Shown: positions 27,219-38,374 of the stretch, piece by piece
Numbering within the stretch: position 1 is the stretch's first letter
How the letters are laid out: each line of letters begins with the position of its first letter
From: Pseudomonas vlassakiae
Lineage (GTDB): Bacteria; Pseudomonadota; Gammaproteobacteria; Pseudomonadales; Pseudomonadaceae
Length of the DNA stretch: 64,000 bases
Assembly (NCBI RefSeq): GCF_014269035.2
Contig: NZ_JABWRP020000008.1
Span: 161,721-225,720, forward strand
Direction: 5' to 3'
Made by a program: the position numbers and the translations under genes
The notes under the pieces: model-generated
Told to the model about the DNA's origin: nothing
What the model saw: the letters and a program-made list of their open reading frames with translations, nothing else
The model's database searches: none

Positions 27219-27307
27219 CTTGCACTTATGTGATGTTCCTTGGGCCTGACTCCGGGTATCCTCAGGGCAGTCTTTCCGAACTGTCCTGATCCAAGGAGCT
27301 GCACGCT

Positions 27308-28504
27308 GTGTTCAAACATGTCGATGCCTATGCCGGCGACCCGATCCTCTCGTTGATGGAAACCTTCAAGGCCGACCCGCGCGCCGACAAGGTCAACCTG
27401 AGTATCGGCCTGTATTACGATGAGGCCGGTGTGGTGCCGCAGCTGGCAGCGGTGGATGCGGTGGAAAAACGCATTGCCGGCCAGGCCCATGAAGCCTCGC
27501 TGTACCTGCCGATGGAAGGCCTGGCCAGCTACCGCCAGGCGATCCAGGCGCTGCTGTTCGGTGCCGACCACCCGGCCGTGACCGGCAAGCGCGTAGCCAC
27601 CGTGCAGACCGTTGGCGGCTCCGGCGCGCTGAAAGTCGGTGCCGACTTCCTAAAGCGCTACTTCCCGCAGTCGGAAGTCTGGGTCAGCAACCCGACCTGG
27701 GACAACCACCGCGCCATCTTCGAAGGTGCCGGGTTCAAGGTCCACACCTACCCGTACTTCGACCAGGCCAGCCGTGGCGTCGACTTTGACGGCATGCTGC
27801 AGGCCCTGCAAGGCCTGCCGGCCAACAGCATCGTGCTGCTGCACCCGTGCTGCCACAACCCGACCGGTGCCGACCTCGAGCCGGCCCAGTGGCAGCAGGT
27901 GGTGGAAGTGGTCAAGGCGCGCCAGCTGATCCCGTTCCTCGACATCGCCTACCAGGGCTTCGGCGCAGGCCTGGTGGAAGACGCCTACGCCATCCGCGAA
28001 ATGGCCCGTGCCGGCGTGCCGTGCCTGGTCAGCAACTCGTTCTCCAAGATCTTCTCGCTGTACGGCGAGCGGGTAGGCGGCCTGTCGGTGGTCTGCGATG
28101 ACGAAGCCACCACCCAGAGCGTGCTCGGCCAGCTCAAGGCCACCGTGCGCCGCAACTACTCCAGCCCGCCCAACTTCGGTGCCCAGCTGGTGGCGGGCGT
28201 GCTCGGCGATGCCGCGCTCAACGCCCAGTGGGCCGCAGAAGTGGAAGTGATGCGCAAGCGCATCCTCGACATGCGCCAGGCGCTGGTCGATGCCCTGGCG
28301 GTGCTGCTGCCAGGCCAGGACTTCCAGTTCTTCGTGCGCCAGCGCGGCATGTTCAGCTACACCGGCTTCAGCGTCGAGCAGGTGCGTCGCCTGCGTGACG
28401 AGTTCGGCGTGTACCTGATCGACAGCGGCCGGGTGTGCATGTCTGGCTTGCGCCCGGCCAACCTGCAGCGGGTTGCCGAAGCCTTCGCCGCAGTACAGAA
28501 GTAA
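27308..28504 (+). CDS. amaC: Class I aminotransferase, AmaC-like (D-lysine/aromatic amino-acid)
   Basis: The 398-residue fold-type I aminotransferase resembles TyrB/AspC. Visible features are the N-terminal [13 protein letters not shown] and [10 protein letters not shown], the PLP-binding Lys in [18 protein letters not shown], and [12 protein letters not shown]. It starts with GTG nine bases after AAGGAG. In P. putida AmaC is reported to transaminate D-lysine to the keto acid that cyclises to the DpkA substrate. TyrB-like activity on aromatic amino acids is the alternative. Position next to dpkA supports AmaC. A perfect hairpin follows the stop. Confidence 0.85.
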   Translation: MFKHVDAYAGDPILSLMETFKADPRADKVNLSIGLYYDEAGVVPQLAAVDAVEKRIAGQAHEASLYLPMEGLASYRQAIQALLFGADHPAVTGKRVATVQTVGGSGALKVGADFLKRYFPQSEVWVSNPTWDNHRAIFEGAGFKVHTYPYFDQASRGVDFDGMLQALQGLPANSIVLLHPCCHNPTGADLEPAQWQQVVEVVKARQLIPFLDIAYQGFGAGLVEDAYAIREMARAGVPCLVSNSFSKIFSLYGERVGGLSVVCDDEATTQSVLGQLKATVRRNYSSPPNFGAQLVAGVLGDAALNAQWAAEVEVMRKRILDMRQALVDALAVLLPGQDFQFFVRQRGMFSYTGFSVEQVRRLRDEFGVYLIDSGRVCMSGLRPANLQRVAEAFAAVQK

Positions 28505-28507
28505 GGC

Positions 28508-28536
28508 TGCCGGGGGCTGCAGCGCAGCCCCCGGCA
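28508..28536 (+). terminator. Strong hairpin after amaC
   Basis: TGCCGGGGGCTGC and GCAGCCCCCGGCA form a perfect 13-bp stem with a 3-base loop starting three bases after the stop. No T run follows, so it may act as a pause or stability element. Confidence 0.65.
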
Positions 28537-28699
28537 CAACCTGCTTGTAAAGACAAGTGCAACCGCCTCTCGGAAAGGGGCTTCGCAAGTGCAACCTTTC
28601 GGTGCACAATCGCGCCCCTCTTTCCCGGTTGAGTTGGGCGATCACGCAATTTCGCCATTCTCAGCCTGTTGCAGTCTTGCGAGTGGAGCTTCACCCGGA

Positions 28700-29980
28700 A
28701 TGAATGAGCAGGCCCCAAGCGTTGAACAACGCTTTGCAGAATCGACCCCCGCCACCCTCGGCAGCTGGTCGCGTAACGACACCACCTGGATGCTGGGCCT
28801 GTTCGGCACAGCCATCGGCGCAGGCACCTTGTTCCTGCCGATCAACGCCGGTCTGGGCGGCTTCTGGCCGCTGCTGATCCTGGCCGCGCTGGCCTTCCCG
28901 ATGACCTATTTCTCGCACCGTGGCCTGACCCGCTTCGTGCTGTCCGGGCGCAGCGGCGGCGACATCACCCAAGTGGTCGAAGAGCACTTCGGCATCAAGG
29001 CCGGTGCGCTGATCACCGTGCTGTACTTCTTCGCCATCTTCCCGATCCTGCTTATCTATAGCGTGGCGCTGACCAACACCGTCAGCAGCTTCATGGAGCA
29101 CCAACTGCACATGGCGCCGCCACCACGGGCAGTGCTGTCATTCGTGCTGATCCTCGGCCTGCTGGCGATCGTGCGCTGCGGCGAGCAGGCCACGGTCAAG
29201 GTCATGAGCCTGCTGGTGTACCCGTTCATCGTTGCGTTGGGGCTACTGGGCCTGTACCTGATTCCGCACTGGACCGGTGGTATCCTCGACAGCGCCGCCC
29301 AGGTGCCGTCGGGCTCGGCCTTCCTGCACACCCTGTGGCTGGCCATTCCGGTGATGGTGTTCTCGTTCAACCATTCGCCGATCATCTCGGCCTTCGCCGT
29401 CGACCAGAAGCGCAGCTATGGCGAACACGCCGACGAGCGCAGCGGCCAGATACTGCGCCGTGCCCACCTGCTGATGGTGGTGATGGTGCTGTTCTTCGTG
29501 TTCAGCTGCGTGCTCACCCTGAGCAGCGCCCAGCTGGCCGAGGCGAAGGCGCAGAACCTGTCGATCCTGTCGTACCTGGCCAACCACTTCAGCAATCCGA
29601 CCATTGCCTTTGCCGCGCCACTGATCGCCTTTGTCGCCATTGCCAAGTCGTTCCTGGGCCACTACATCGGTGCCAGTGAAGGCCTCAAGGGCATCATCGC
29701 CAAGGCCGGTGCCCGCCCAGGCGCCAAGACCCTGGACCGCGTGGTCGCCGCGCTGATGCTGGTGGTCTGCTGGATCGTCGCCACCCTCAATCCGAGCATC
29801 CTTGGCATGATCGAATCGCTCGGCGGCCCGATCCTCGCCGTGCTGTTGTTCCTGATGCCGATGTACGCCATCCGTCGCGTGCCGTCGATGCGCCAATACA
29901 GTGGTGCGCTGTCGAACGTGTTCGTGGTGGTGGTCGGCCTGGTTGCGCTGACCTCCGTGGTGTATAGCCTGATCAGCTGA
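28700..29980 (+). CDS. HAAAP-family amino-acid/proton symporter, SdaC/TdcC type
   Basis: The 426-residue protein has about 11 hydrophobic segments and the SdaC/TdcC family opening (SRNDTTWMLGLFGTAIGAGTLFLPI). Later family segments include SFNHSPIISAFAVDQ. Known members import serine or threonine. Here it lies downstream of amaC, so it may carry the amino acid used by that pathway. The start at 28700 (MNEQAP) is chosen on protein content; its ribosome-binding site is weak (CCGGA). A clear terminator follows. Confidence 0.88.
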   Translation: MNEQAPSVEQRFAESTPATLGSWSRNDTTWMLGLFGTAIGAGTLFLPINAGLGGFWPLLILAALAFPMTYFSHRGLTRFVLSGRSGGDITQVVEEHFGIKAGALITVLYFFAIFPILLIYSVALTNTVSSFMEHQLHMAPPPRAVLSFVLILGLLAIVRCGEQATVKVMSLLVYPFIVALGLLGLYLIPHWTGGILDSAAQVPSGSAFLHTLWLAIPVMVFSFNHSPIISAFAVDQKRSYGEHADERSGQILRRAHLLMVVMVLFFVFSCVLTLSSAQLAEAKAQNLSILSYLANHFSNPTIAFAAPLIAFVAIAKSFLGHYIGASEGLKGIIAKAGARPGAKTLDRVVAALMLVVCWIVATLNPSILGMIESLGGPILAVLLFLMPMYAIRRVPSMRQYSGALSNVFVVVVGLVALTSVVYSLIS

Positions 29981-29997
29981 CTCACTGCCTGAATCGG

Positions 29998-30038
29998 AAA
30001 AGGCCCGGGGTGGTTGTCGCCATCCGGGCTTTTTTTTG
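29998..30038 (+). terminator. Rho-independent terminator after the SdaC-type gene
   Basis: GGCCCGGGGTGG pairs with CCATCCGGGC and is followed by eight T, 18 bases after the stop codon. Stem plus long T run is typical. Confidence 0.92.
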
Positions 30039-30147
30039 TCCACAGGAACAGTCCGGAGATAGAACAATTTCAATGCCCCCATAGGCACCCGGCCGCCTTC
30101 ATGATTAACTCAGTGTCCTTTTCAAAACCCCGCATAAGGATTTCGTC

Positions 30148-30648
30148 ATGGCTCAAGTGACCCTCAAAGGCAACCCGGTTCAGGTCAACGGCACTCTGCC
30201 GCAGGTCGGTGCCCAGGCTCCGGCTTTCTCCCTGGTCGGTGAAGGCCTGGCTGACAAGTCGCTGAAGGACTTCGCCGGCAAGCGCAAGGTGCTGAACATC
30301 TTCCCGAGCGTCGACACCCCGACCTGCGCCACGTCGGTTCGCAAGTTCAACGCCCAGGCCAACGACGTGGCCAACACCGTCGTACTGTGCATCTCGGCCG
30401 ACCTGCCGTTCGCCCAGGCGCGCTTCTGCGGTGCCGAAGGCCTGGACAACGTGAAGAACCTGTCCACCCTGCGTGGCGCCGAATTCCTCAAGAACTATGG
30501 CGTTGCCATCGCCGACGGCCCGCTGGCCGGCCTGGCTGCCCGTGCTGTGGTGGTACTGGATGAGAACGACAAGGTGCTGCACAGCGAGCTGGTTGGCGAG
30601 ATCGCCGACGAGCCGAACTACGAAGCAGCCCTGGCGGTACTCAAGTAA
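30148..30648 (+). CDS. tpx: Thiol peroxidase, atypical 2-Cys peroxiredoxin
   Basis: The 166-residue protein is a full-length Tpx. The peroxidatic Cys is in [16 protein letters not shown] and the resolving Cys in ARFCGAEGL; the pair is separated as in E. coli Tpx. It reduces hydrogen peroxide and, preferentially, lipid hydroperoxides using thioredoxin. AAGGA lies about nine bases before the ATG. It is a single-gene unit bounded by terminators on both sides. Confidence 0.96.
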   Translation: MAQVTLKGNPVQVNGTLPQVGAQAPAFSLVGEGLADKSLKDFAGKRKVLNIFPSVDTPTCATSVRKFNAQANDVANTVVLCISADLPFAQARFCGAEGLDNVKNLSTLRGAEFLKNYGVAIADGPLAGLAARAVVVLDENDKVLHSELVGEIADEPNYEAALAVLK

Positions 30649-30705
30649 GGGTTGCCTGGGGTACAGGAACTCTTCTGCCTGGCCCCTCTCCAAGCAACAC
30701 CCTGT

Positions 30706-30738
30706 AACGGCCCGGAACGCTTTCCGGGCCGTTTTCGT
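30706..30738 (+). terminator. Rho-independent terminator after tpx
   Basis: AACGGCCCGGAA and TTCCGGGCCGTT form a perfect 12-bp stem with a 4-base loop followed by TTCGTTT. Confidence 0.92.
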
Positions 30739-30867
30739 TTAAAGTTCAGCCTTTTGGCAACGTCAGGCAAAGGTAAACCTCTGGTAAAGGGCCTTTGCTA
30801 AAACAGTGCCAGTGCTTATCGTTCAACCTTCCCAAGCCGCCATTTCTGAACAAGGTTCGTTCAACCC

Positions 30868-32175
30868 ATGCAAGTGTCCAATTCCCGATCCCCTCGTCGC
30901 TGGCTCGTCGGCCTGCTGATCCTGCTGCTGGTGGCCCTGCTGGCCTGGTGGCTGTGGCCTGCGGCAACGCCTGCCCACAAAGCGGCCAGCGCAGGGCGCG
31001 GCGGCAAGGGCATGGGGATGGGCATGGGCCGGCCGGGCTTCGGCGGCTCCACCGACCCGGTGCCGGTGCGTGTCGAGCCGGTGCGAGTGGGCGACTTCCC
31101 GCTCTACTACAAGGCCTTGGGCACTGTCACGGCGACCAACACGGTGAATGTGCGCAGCCGGGTGGCCGGCGAGCTGGTGAAAATCCTGTTCAAGGAGGGC
31201 CAGCAGGTCAAGGCAGGCGACCTGCTCGCGGAAATCGACCCACGCCCTTACCGCATTGCCTTGCAGCAGGCCGAAGGCACCCTGGCACAGAACCAGGCGC
31301 AACTGAAGAACGCCCAGGTCGACTTGGCGCGTTACAAGGGCCTGTATGCCCAGGACAGCATCGCCAAGCAGACCCTCGATACCGCCGAAGCCCAGGTTGC
31401 GCAGTTCCAGGGGCTGGTCAAGACCAACCAGGCCCAGGTCAACGATGCCCGCCTGAACCTCGATTTCACCCAGATCCGCGCCCCGATCAACGGCCGCGTG
31501 GGCCTGCGCCAGCTCGACCTGGGCAACCTGGTGGCGGCCAACGACACCACCGCCCTGGTGGTGATCACCCAGACCGAGCCGATCAGCGTCGCCTTCACCT
31601 TGCCCGAGACCGAGCTGAACACCGTGCTTGACCGTTACCGCAGCGGCGCCAGCCTGCCGGTCGAGGCCTGGGACCGCACCGACAGCAAACTGCAGTCGAC
31701 CGGCGTGCTGGGCAGCATCGACAACCAGATCGACACCACCACCGGTACCCTGAAGTTCAAAGGCCGCTTCGAGAACAAGGACCTGGCCCTGTTCCCCAAT
31801 CAGTTCGTCAACGTGCGTCTGCTGGCCGACACCCTCAAGCAGGTGGTGATGGCGCCGGCCGCGGCCGTGCAGTTCGGCAACGAGGGCACCTTCGCCTACG
31901 TGGTCAATGACCAGAGCACGGTCAACATCCGCAAGGTCAAGGTTGGCGCCAGCGATGGCCAGAACAGTGTCATCCTCGAGGGCCTCAAGGCCGGTGAGCG
32001 CCTGGTGCTGGAAGGCACCGACCGCCTGCGCGAAGGGACCAAGGTCGAAGTGGTCGAAGACAGCTCGCAAGTGCCGACCACCCCGGGTCAGCACCTGCAG
32101 GGCCAGGACGCCAAGGGATCAGCCCAGAGCGATGAGGCGCCTTCCGGCAAAGCGGCAGCCAAGGCGGGCGCATGA
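30868..32175 (+). CDS. muxA: RND efflux periplasmic adaptor, MdtA/MuxA type
   Basis: The 435-residue membrane-fusion protein has one N-terminal membrane segment (about residues 12-30) and a Gly/Met-rich linker. The barrel-sandwich hybrid opens with [19 protein letters not shown], followed by a coiled-coil hairpin (about 125-195) and beta-barrel sequence ([23 protein letters not shown] region). It bridges the inner-membrane RND pumps encoded next to the outer-membrane channel. It overlaps muxB by 4 bases. MuxA and MdtA are the same type; the Mux name is used because the operon ends in an OpmB-like channel. Confidence 0.93.
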   Translation: MQVSNSRSPRRWLVGLLILLLVALLAWWLWPAATPAHKAASAGRGGKGMGMGMGRPGFGGSTDPVPVRVEPVRVGDFPLYYKALGTVTATNTVNVRSRVAGELVKILFKEGQQVKAGDLLAEIDPRPYRIALQQAEGTLAQNQAQLKNAQVDLARYKGLYAQDSIAKQTLDTAEAQVAQFQGLVKTNQAQVNDARLNLDFTQIRAPINGRVGLRQLDLGNLVAANDTTALVVITQTEPISVAFTLPETELNTVLDRYRSGASLPVEAWDRTDSKLQSTGVLGSIDNQIDTTTGTLKFKGRFENKDLALFPNQFVNVRLLADTLKQVVMAPAAAVQFGNEGTFAYVVNDQSTVNIRKVKVGASDGQNSVILEGLKAGERLVLEGTDRLREGTKVEVVEDSSQVPTTPGQHLQGQDAKGSAQSDEAPSGKAAAKAGA

Positions 32176-35100
32176 ACCTGTCACGCCTGTTCATCCTGCG
32201 CCCGGTCGCCACCACGCTGACCATGCTGGCCATCGTCCTGGCCGGGCTGATCGCCTACAAGCTGTTGCCCGTTTCCGCCTTGCCCCAGGTCGACTACCCG
32301 ACCATCCGGGTCATGACCCTGTACCCGGGCGCCAGCCCGCAGGTGATGACCAGTGCGGTCACCGCACCGTTGGAGCGCCAGTTCGGCCAGATGCCCGGCC
32401 TTGAGCAAATGGCATCGACCAGCTCCGGCGGCGCCTCGGTGCTGACCCTTCGTTTCAGCCTGGACATGAACATGGACGTCGCCGAGCAACAGGTGCAGGC
32501 CGCGATCAACGCCGCCAGCAACCTGTTGCCCAGCGACCTGCCTGCGCCGCCGGTATACAACAAGGTCAACCCGGCCGACACCCCGGTGCTGACCCTGGCC
32601 ATTTCCAGCAAGACCATGCCGCTGCCCAAGCTCAACGACCTGGTCGACACCCGGGTGGCGCAGAAGCTCGCGCAGATCAGCGGCGTGGGCATGGTCAGCA
32701 TCGCCGGCGGCCAGCGCCAGGCGGTGCGGATCAAGGTCAACGTCGACGCTCTGGCAGCCAACGGCCTCAACCTCGACGATGTGCGTACCCTGATCGGCGC
32801 GTCCAACGTCAACCAGCCCAAGGGCAACTTCGACGGCCCGACCCGGGTGTCGATGCTCGACGCCAACGACCAGCTGCGTTCGCCTGAGGAATACGCCAAC
32901 CTCATCCTCGCCTACAACAATGGCGCGCCGCTGCGCCTGAAGGACGTCGCCGAGATCGTCGACGGCGCCGAGAACGAACGCCTGGCTGCCTGGGCCAACC
33001 AGAGCCAGGCCGTGCTGCTGAATATCCAGCGCCAGCCTGGGGCCAACGTCATCGACGTGGTCGACCGCATCAAGGCGCTGCTGCCATCGGTCACCGACAA
33101 CCTGCCGGCCGGCCTCGATGTGTCGGTGCTGACCGATCGCACGCAAACCATCCGTGCCGCAGTCAAGGACGTGCAACATGAGCTGCTGATCGCCATCGTG
33201 CTGGTGGTGATGGTCACTTTCGTGTTCCTGCGCCGCTTCAGTGCCACGATCATTCCTTCGATTGCCGTACCGCTGTCGCTGATCGGCACCTTCGGCGTGA
33301 TGTACCTGGCCGGCTTCTCGGTGAACAACCTGACGCTCATGGCCCTGACCATTGCCACCGGTTTCGTGGTTGACGACGCCATCGTCATGCTCGAGAACAT
33401 CTCGCGCCACATCGAGGAAGGCGAAACGCCGCTGCAGGCGGCACTCAAAGGTGCCAGGCAGATCGGCTTCACCCTGATTTCGCTGACCTTCTCGTTGATC
33501 GCCGTCTTGATCCCGTTGCTGTTCATGGCCGATGTGGTCGGCCGGCTGTTCCGCGAATTCGCCATCACCCTGGCGGTGGCCATCCTGATTTCCCTGGTGG
33601 TGTCGCTGACCTTGACCCCGATGATGTGCGCGCGCCTGCTCAAGCGCGAGCCCAAGGAGGAAGAGCAGGGCCGCTTCTACCGCGCCAGTGGTGCCTGGAT
33701 CGACTGGATGATCGAACACTACGGCCGCGGCCTGCAGTGGGTGCTCAAGCACCAGCCGCTGACCTTGCTGGTGGCCGTGGCGACCCTGGCGCTCACCGTG
33801 CTGCTGTACATGGTGGTGCCCAAGGGCTTCTTCCCGGCGCAGGACACCGGGGTGATCCAGGGCATTTCCGAAGCGCCGCAATCCACCTCGTTCGCCGCCA
33901 TGAGCGAGCGCCAGCAGGCGCTGAGCAAGGTGATCCTGCAAGACCCTGCGGTGCAGAGCCTGTCGTCCTACATCGGTGTCGACGGCGACAACGCCACGCT
34001 CAACAGTGGCCGCCTGCTGATCAACCTCAAGCCCCACGGCGAGCGTGATGTCAGCGCCGCGGAAGTGATCAGCCGCCTGCAACCGCAGCTCGACAAGCTG
34101 GTCGGTATCCGCCTGTTCATGCAACCGGTGCAGGACCTGAGCATCGAGGACCGGGTCAGCCGCACCCAATACCAGTTCAGCCTGTCTTCGCCTGACGCCG
34201 ACTTGCTGGCGCAGTGGAGCGGCAAGCTGGTGCACGCCCTGCAGCAGCGCCCGGAGTTGCAGGATGTGGCCAGTGACCTGCAGGACAAGGGCCTGCAGGT
34301 GTACCTGGTGATCGACCGTGACATGGCCAGCCGCCTGGGCATCAGTGTGTCGCAGATCACCAACGCCCTGTACGATGCCTTCGGCCAGCGGCAGATTTCC
34401 ACCATCTACACCCAGGCCAGCCAGTACCGCGTGGTGCTGCAGTCGCAGGACGCGGCAGTCATCGGCCCGCAGGCGCTGGAATCGATCCACGTCAAGGCCA
34501 CCGATGGCGGTCAGGTGCGGCTGTCGGCACTGGCGCGGATCGAGCAGCGCCAGGCGCAGCTGGCCATCTCGCATATCGGCCAGTTCCCGGCAGTGACCCT
34601 GTCGTTCAACCTGGCCCGGGGTGCGTCGCTGGGCGAGGCGGTCAAGGTGATCGAGCAGGTGCAGCAGGACATCGGCATGCCGCTCGGCGTGCAGACCCGC
34701 TTCCAGGGCGCCGCCGAAGCCTTCCAGGCCTCGCTGTCGAGCACCTTGCTGCTGATCCTGGCGGCCGTGGTGACCATGTACATCGTGCTGGGCGTGCTCT
34801 ACGAGAGCTACATCCACCCGGTGACCATCCTTTCGACCTTGCCGTCGGCGGCGGTCGGCGCGTTGCTGGCACTGATCCTCAGCGGCAACGACCTGGGCAT
34901 GATCGCCATCATCGGCATCATCCTGCTGATCGGCATCGTCAAGAAAAACGCGATCATGATGATCGACTTTGCCCTGGAGGCCGAGCGCAACCAGGGCATG
35001 AGCCCGCGTGATGCGATCTACCAGGCGGCGCTGCTGCGCTTCCGGCCGATCCTGATGACCACCCTGGCCGCGCTGTTCGGCGCCGTGCCGTTGATGCTGG

Positions 35101-35270
35101 CCACCGGTTCCGGTGCCGAACTGCGCCAGCCGCTGGGCCTGGTGATGGTCGGCGGCCTGCTGGTCAGCCAGGTGCTGACGCTGTTCACCACACCGGTCAT
35201 CTACCTGTATTTCGACCGCCTGGCCCGCCGCTGGCGCCCGGCCGCTGATGCACAGCAGGCCGAGGCATGA
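32172..35270 (+). CDS. muxB: RND efflux pump inner-membrane subunit, MdtB/MuxB type
   Basis: The 1032-residue HAE1-family RND transporter has the standard 12-segment plan with two large periplasmic loops. Proton-relay Asp residues are visible in [16 protein letters not shown]. The N-terminal [16 protein letters not shown] and C-terminal [19 protein letters not shown] motifs are intact. MdtB and MdtC type subunits assemble as a heteromeric trimer, and muxC directly follows. Both ends overlap neighbours by 4 bases, so the four genes are one operon. Confidence 0.95.
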   Translation: MNLSRLFILRPVATTLTMLAIVLAGLIAYKLLPVSALPQVDYPTIRVMTLYPGASPQVMTSAVTAPLERQFGQMPGLEQMASTSSGGASVLTLRFSLDMNMDVAEQQVQAAINAASNLLPSDLPAPPVYNKVNPADTPVLTLAISSKTMPLPKLNDLVDTRVAQKLAQISGVGMVSIAGGQRQAVRIKVNVDALAANGLNLDDVRTLIGASNVNQPKGNFDGPTRVSMLDANDQLRSPEEYANLILAYNNGAPLRLKDVAEIVDGAENERLAAWANQSQAVLLNIQRQPGANVIDVVDRIKALLPSVTDNLPAGLDVSVLTDRTQTIRAAVKDVQHELLIAIVLVVMVTFVFLRRFSATIIPSIAVPLSLIGTFGVMYLAGFSVNNLTLMALTIATGFVVDDAIVMLENISRHIEEGETPLQAALKGARQIGFTLISLTFSLIAVLIPLLFMADVVGRLFREFAITLAVAILISLVVSLTLTPMMCARLLKREPKEEEQGRFYRASGAWIDWMIEHYGRGLQWVLKHQPLTLLVAVATLALTVLLYMVVPKGFFPAQDTGVIQGISEAPQSTSFAAMSERQQALSKVILQDPAVQSLSSYIGVDGDNATLNSGRLLINLKPHGERDVSAAEVISRLQPQLDKLVGIRLFMQPVQDLSIEDRVSRTQYQFSLSSPDADLLAQWSGKLVHALQQRPELQDVASDLQDKGLQVYLVIDRDMASRLGISVSQITNALYDAFGQRQISTIYTQASQYRVVLQSQDAAVIGPQALESIHVKATDGGQVRLSALARIEQRQAQLAISHIGQFPAVTLSFNLARGASLGEAVKVIEQVQQDIGMPLGVQTRFQGAAEAFQASLSSTLLLILAAVVTMYIVLGVLYESYIHPVTILSTLPSAAVGALLALILSGNDLGMIAIIGIILLIGIVKKNAIMMIDFALEAERNQGMSPRDAIYQAALLRFRPILMTTLAALFGAVPLMLATGSGAELRQPLGLVMVGGLLVSQVLTLFTTPVIYLYFDRLARRWRPAADAQQAEA

Positions 35271-38200
35271 ACCTGTCCGGACCTTTCATCCGCCGGCCTG
35301 TGGCGACCATGCTGCTGAGCCTGGCGATCATGCTGCTCGGTGGTGTCAGCTTCGGTTTGCTGCCGGTGGCGCCGTTGCCGCAGATGGACTTTCCGGTGAT
35401 CGTGGTGCAAGCCAACCTGTCCGGGGCCAGCCCGGAGGTCATGGCCGCCACCGTGGCCACGCCGCTGGAACGCAAGCTTGGCAGCATCGCCGGCGTCACC
35501 ACCCTGACCAGCAGCTCCAACCAGGGCTCGACCCGGGTGATCATCGGTTTCGAGATGGGGCGCGACATCGACGGTGCCGCACGTGAGGTGCAGGCGGCGA
35601 TCAATGCCACCCGCAACCTGTTGCCCAGCGGCATGCGCAGCATGCCCACCTACAAGAAGATCAACCCGTCGCAGGCGCCGATCATGGTGCTCTCGCTGAC
35701 CTCCAGCGTGCTGCAGAAGGGCCAGCTGTACGACCTGGCCGATACCATCCTGTCGCAGAGCCTGGCGCAGGTCAGCGGGGTCGGCGAAGTGCAGATCGGT
35801 GGCAGCTCGCTGCCAGCGGTGCGCATCGCCGTGGAGCCGCAGTTGCTCAACCAGTACAGCCTGTCGCTGGACGAGGTGCGCACGGCCGTGTCCAACGCCA
35901 ACCAGCGCCGGCCCATGGGCTTTGTCGAGGATGCCGAGCGCAACTGGCAGGTGCGGGCCAACGACCAGCTGGAAACCGCCAAGGACTACGAGCCGATCGT
36001 GATCCGCCAGTCCAATGGCACCATCCTGCGGCTGTCGGACGTGGCCACCATTACCGATGGCGTCGAGAACCGCTACAACAGCGGTTTCTTCAACGACCAG
36101 AGCGCCGTGCTGCTGGTGGTCAACCGCCAGAGCGGCGCCAACATCATCGAAACCGTCGACCAGATCAAGGCGCAGCTGCCGGCCCTGCAGTCATTGCTGC
36201 CGGCCAGCGTGCAGTTGAACGTGGCCATGGACCGCTCGCCCGTGATCAAGGCGACCCTGAAGGAGGCCGAGCACACGCTGCTGATTGCCGTGGTGCTGGT
36301 GATCCTGGTGGTGTACCTGTTCCTCGGCAGCTTGCGCGCCTCGCTGATCCCCAGCCTGGCGGTGCCGGTGTCGCTGGTCGGCACCTTCGCGGTGATGTAC
36401 CTGTGCGGTTTTTCGCTGAACAACCTGTCGCTGATGGCGCTGATCCTTGCCACCGGCCTGGTGGTCGACGATGCCATCGTGGTGCTGGAGAACATCTCCC
36501 GGCACATCGAGGATGGCCAGCCGCCGATGCGTGCGGCGTTCCTGGGCGCCAGGGAGGTCGGCTTCACCTTGCTGTCGATGAACGTATCGCTGGTGGCGGT
36601 GTTCGTCTCGATCCTGTTCATGGGCGGCATCGTACGTAACCTGTTCCAGGAGTTCTCGGTCACCCTGGCCGCGGCGATCATCGTCTCGCTGGTGGTCTCG
36701 CTGACCCTCACGCCGATGCTCTGCGCCCGCTGGCTCAAGCCTCACCGCGCCGAGCCGACACGCCTGCAGCGCTGGAGCGACAAGGCGCACCAGCGCATGG
36801 TCGATGTCTACGATCGAAGCCTTGGCTGGGCCTTGCGCCACAGGCGCCTGACCTTGATCAGCCTGTTGGCGACCATCGGCCTGAACATCGCCCTGTACGT
36901 GGTGGTGCCCAAGACCTTGATACCGCAACAGGACACCGGCCAGCTGATCGGCTTCATCCGTGGTGACGACGGCCTGTCGTTCAACGTGATGCAACCGAAG
37001 ATGGAAATCTACCGCCGCGCCTTGCTCGCCGACCCGGCAGTGGAAAGCGTGGCAGGCTTCATCGGTGGCAACAGCGGCACCAACAACGCCATGGTGCTGG
37101 TGCGGCTGAAACCGATCAGCGAGCGCAAGCTCGACGCGCAGAAGATCATTGAGCGCCTGCGCAAGGAAATGCCCAAGGTCGCCGGTGGGCGGCTGTTCCT
37201 GATGGCCGACCAGGACCTGCAGTTGGGCGGCGGTGGCCGCGACCAGTCCTCCTCGCAATACCTGTATACCCTGCAGAGCGGCGATTTGGCGGCCCTGCGC
37301 CAGTGGTTCCCCAAGGTGGTCGCGGCACTGCGCGCATTGCCCGAGCTGACCGCCATTGATGCCCGCGACGGTTCCGGCACCCAGCAGGTGACCCTGGTGG
37401 TCGACCGTGACCAGGCCAAGCGCCTGGGCATCGACATGGACATGGTCACCGCCGTGCTGAACAACGCCTACAGCCAGCGGCAGATCTCGACCATCTACGA
37501 CAGCCTCAACCAGTACCAGGTGGTGCTGGAGATCAACCCGAAATACGCCTGGGACCCGAGCACGCTGGAACAGGTGCAGGTCATCACCAGTGACGGTGCG
37601 CGGGTGCCGCTGTCGACCATCGCCCGTTACGAGAACAGCCTGGCCAACGATCGGGTCAGCCATGAAGGCCAGTTCGCCTCCGAAGACATTGCCTTCGACG
37701 TTGCCGAAGGCTACAGCCCCGACCAGGCCATGGCTGCCGTGGAGCGGGCGGTTGCCAAGCTGGGTTTGCCCGAGGAGGTGATCGCCAAGCTCGGTGGCAC
37801 GGCCAGTGCCTTCGCCAAGACCCAGGAAGGGCAGCCGTTCATGATCCTCGGCGCCCTGGTGCTGGTTTACCTGGTGCTGGGCATCCTCTACGAAAGCTAC
37901 ATCCACCCGCTGACCATCCTGTCGACCTTGCCCTCGGCCGGCGTCGGTGCCTTGCTCGCCCTGTACGCCACCGGCGGCGAGTTCAGCCTGATCTCGTTGC
38001 TGGGCCTGTTCCTGCTGATCGGCGTGGTGAAGAAGAACGCCATCCTGATGATCGACCTGGCGCTGCAGCTGGAGCGTCACCAGGGCCTGAGCCCGGAGGA
38101 GTCTATCCGCCGCGCCTGCCTGCTGCGCCTGCGGCCGATCCTGATGACCACCCTGGCCGCCATACTGGGCGCCTTGCCGCTGCTGATCAGCCGTGCCGAA

Positions 38201-38374
38201 GGTGCGGAGATGCGCCAGCCGCTGGGCCTGACCATCATTGGCGGCCTGGTCGTCAGCCAGGTGCTGACCCTTTACACGACACCGGTGGTCTATCTGTACC
38301 TGGACCGCCTGCGTCACCGATTCAACCATTGGCGTGGTGTACGCACCGACGCCGCCCTGGACACACCGCTATGA
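35267..38374 (+). CDS. muxC: RND efflux pump inner-membrane subunit, MdtC/MuxC type
   Basis: The 1035-residue protein is a second complete HAE1 RND subunit, with the proton-relay motif [16 protein letters not shown] and C-terminal [19 protein letters not shown]. It is paralogous to muxB, as in mdtBC. Having two different RND subunits in one operon marks the MdtABC/MuxABC class. In P. aeruginosa MuxABC-OpmB this pump affects novobiocin, aztreonam and macrolide susceptibility. Substrates in this strain are unknown. The stop overlaps the channel gene start by 4 bases. Confidence 0.95.
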   Translation: MNLSGPFIRRPVATMLLSLAIMLLGGVSFGLLPVAPLPQMDFPVIVVQANLSGASPEVMAATVATPLERKLGSIAGVTTLTSSSNQGSTRVIIGFEMGRDIDGAAREVQAAINATRNLLPSGMRSMPTYKKINPSQAPIMVLSLTSSVLQKGQLYDLADTILSQSLAQVSGVGEVQIGGSSLPAVRIAVEPQLLNQYSLSLDEVRTAVSNANQRRPMGFVEDAERNWQVRANDQLETAKDYEPIVIRQSNGTILRLSDVATITDGVENRYNSGFFNDQSAVLLVVNRQSGANIIETVDQIKAQLPALQSLLPASVQLNVAMDRSPVIKATLKEAEHTLLIAVVLVILVVYLFLGSLRASLIPSLAVPVSLVGTFAVMYLCGFSLNNLSLMALILATGLVVDDAIVVLENISRHIEDGQPPMRAAFLGAREVGFTLLSMNVSLVAVFVSILFMGGIVRNLFQEFSVTLAAAIIVSLVVSLTLTPMLCARWLKPHRAEPTRLQRWSDKAHQRMVDVYDRSLGWALRHRRLTLISLLATIGLNIALYVVVPKTLIPQQDTGQLIGFIRGDDGLSFNVMQPKMEIYRRALLADPAVESVAGFIGGNSGTNNAMVLVRLKPISERKLDAQKIIERLRKEMPKVAGGRLFLMADQDLQLGGGGRDQSSSQYLYTLQSGDLAALRQWFPKVVAALRALPELTAIDARDGSGTQQVTLVVDRDQAKRLGIDMDMVTAVLNNAYSQRQISTIYDSLNQYQVVLEINPKYAWDPSTLEQVQVITSDGARVPLSTIARYENSLANDRVSHEGQFASEDIAFDVAEGYSPDQAMAAVERAVAKLGLPEEVIAKLGGTASAFAKTQEGQPFMILGALVLVYLVLGILYESYIHPLTILSTLPSAGVGALLALYATGGEFSLISLLGLFLLIGVVKKNAILMIDLALQLERHQGLSPEESIRRACLLRLRPILMTTLAAILGALPLLISRAEGAEMRQPLGLTIIGGLVVSQVLTLYTTPVVYLYLDRLRHRFNHWRGVRTDAALDTPL

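Noticed and set aside
32181..38329. Long minus-strand open frames (878 and 712 codons) antisense to muxB and muxC
   Set aside because: Shadow frames of strongly biased codons in the RND genes, with no start context or domains.
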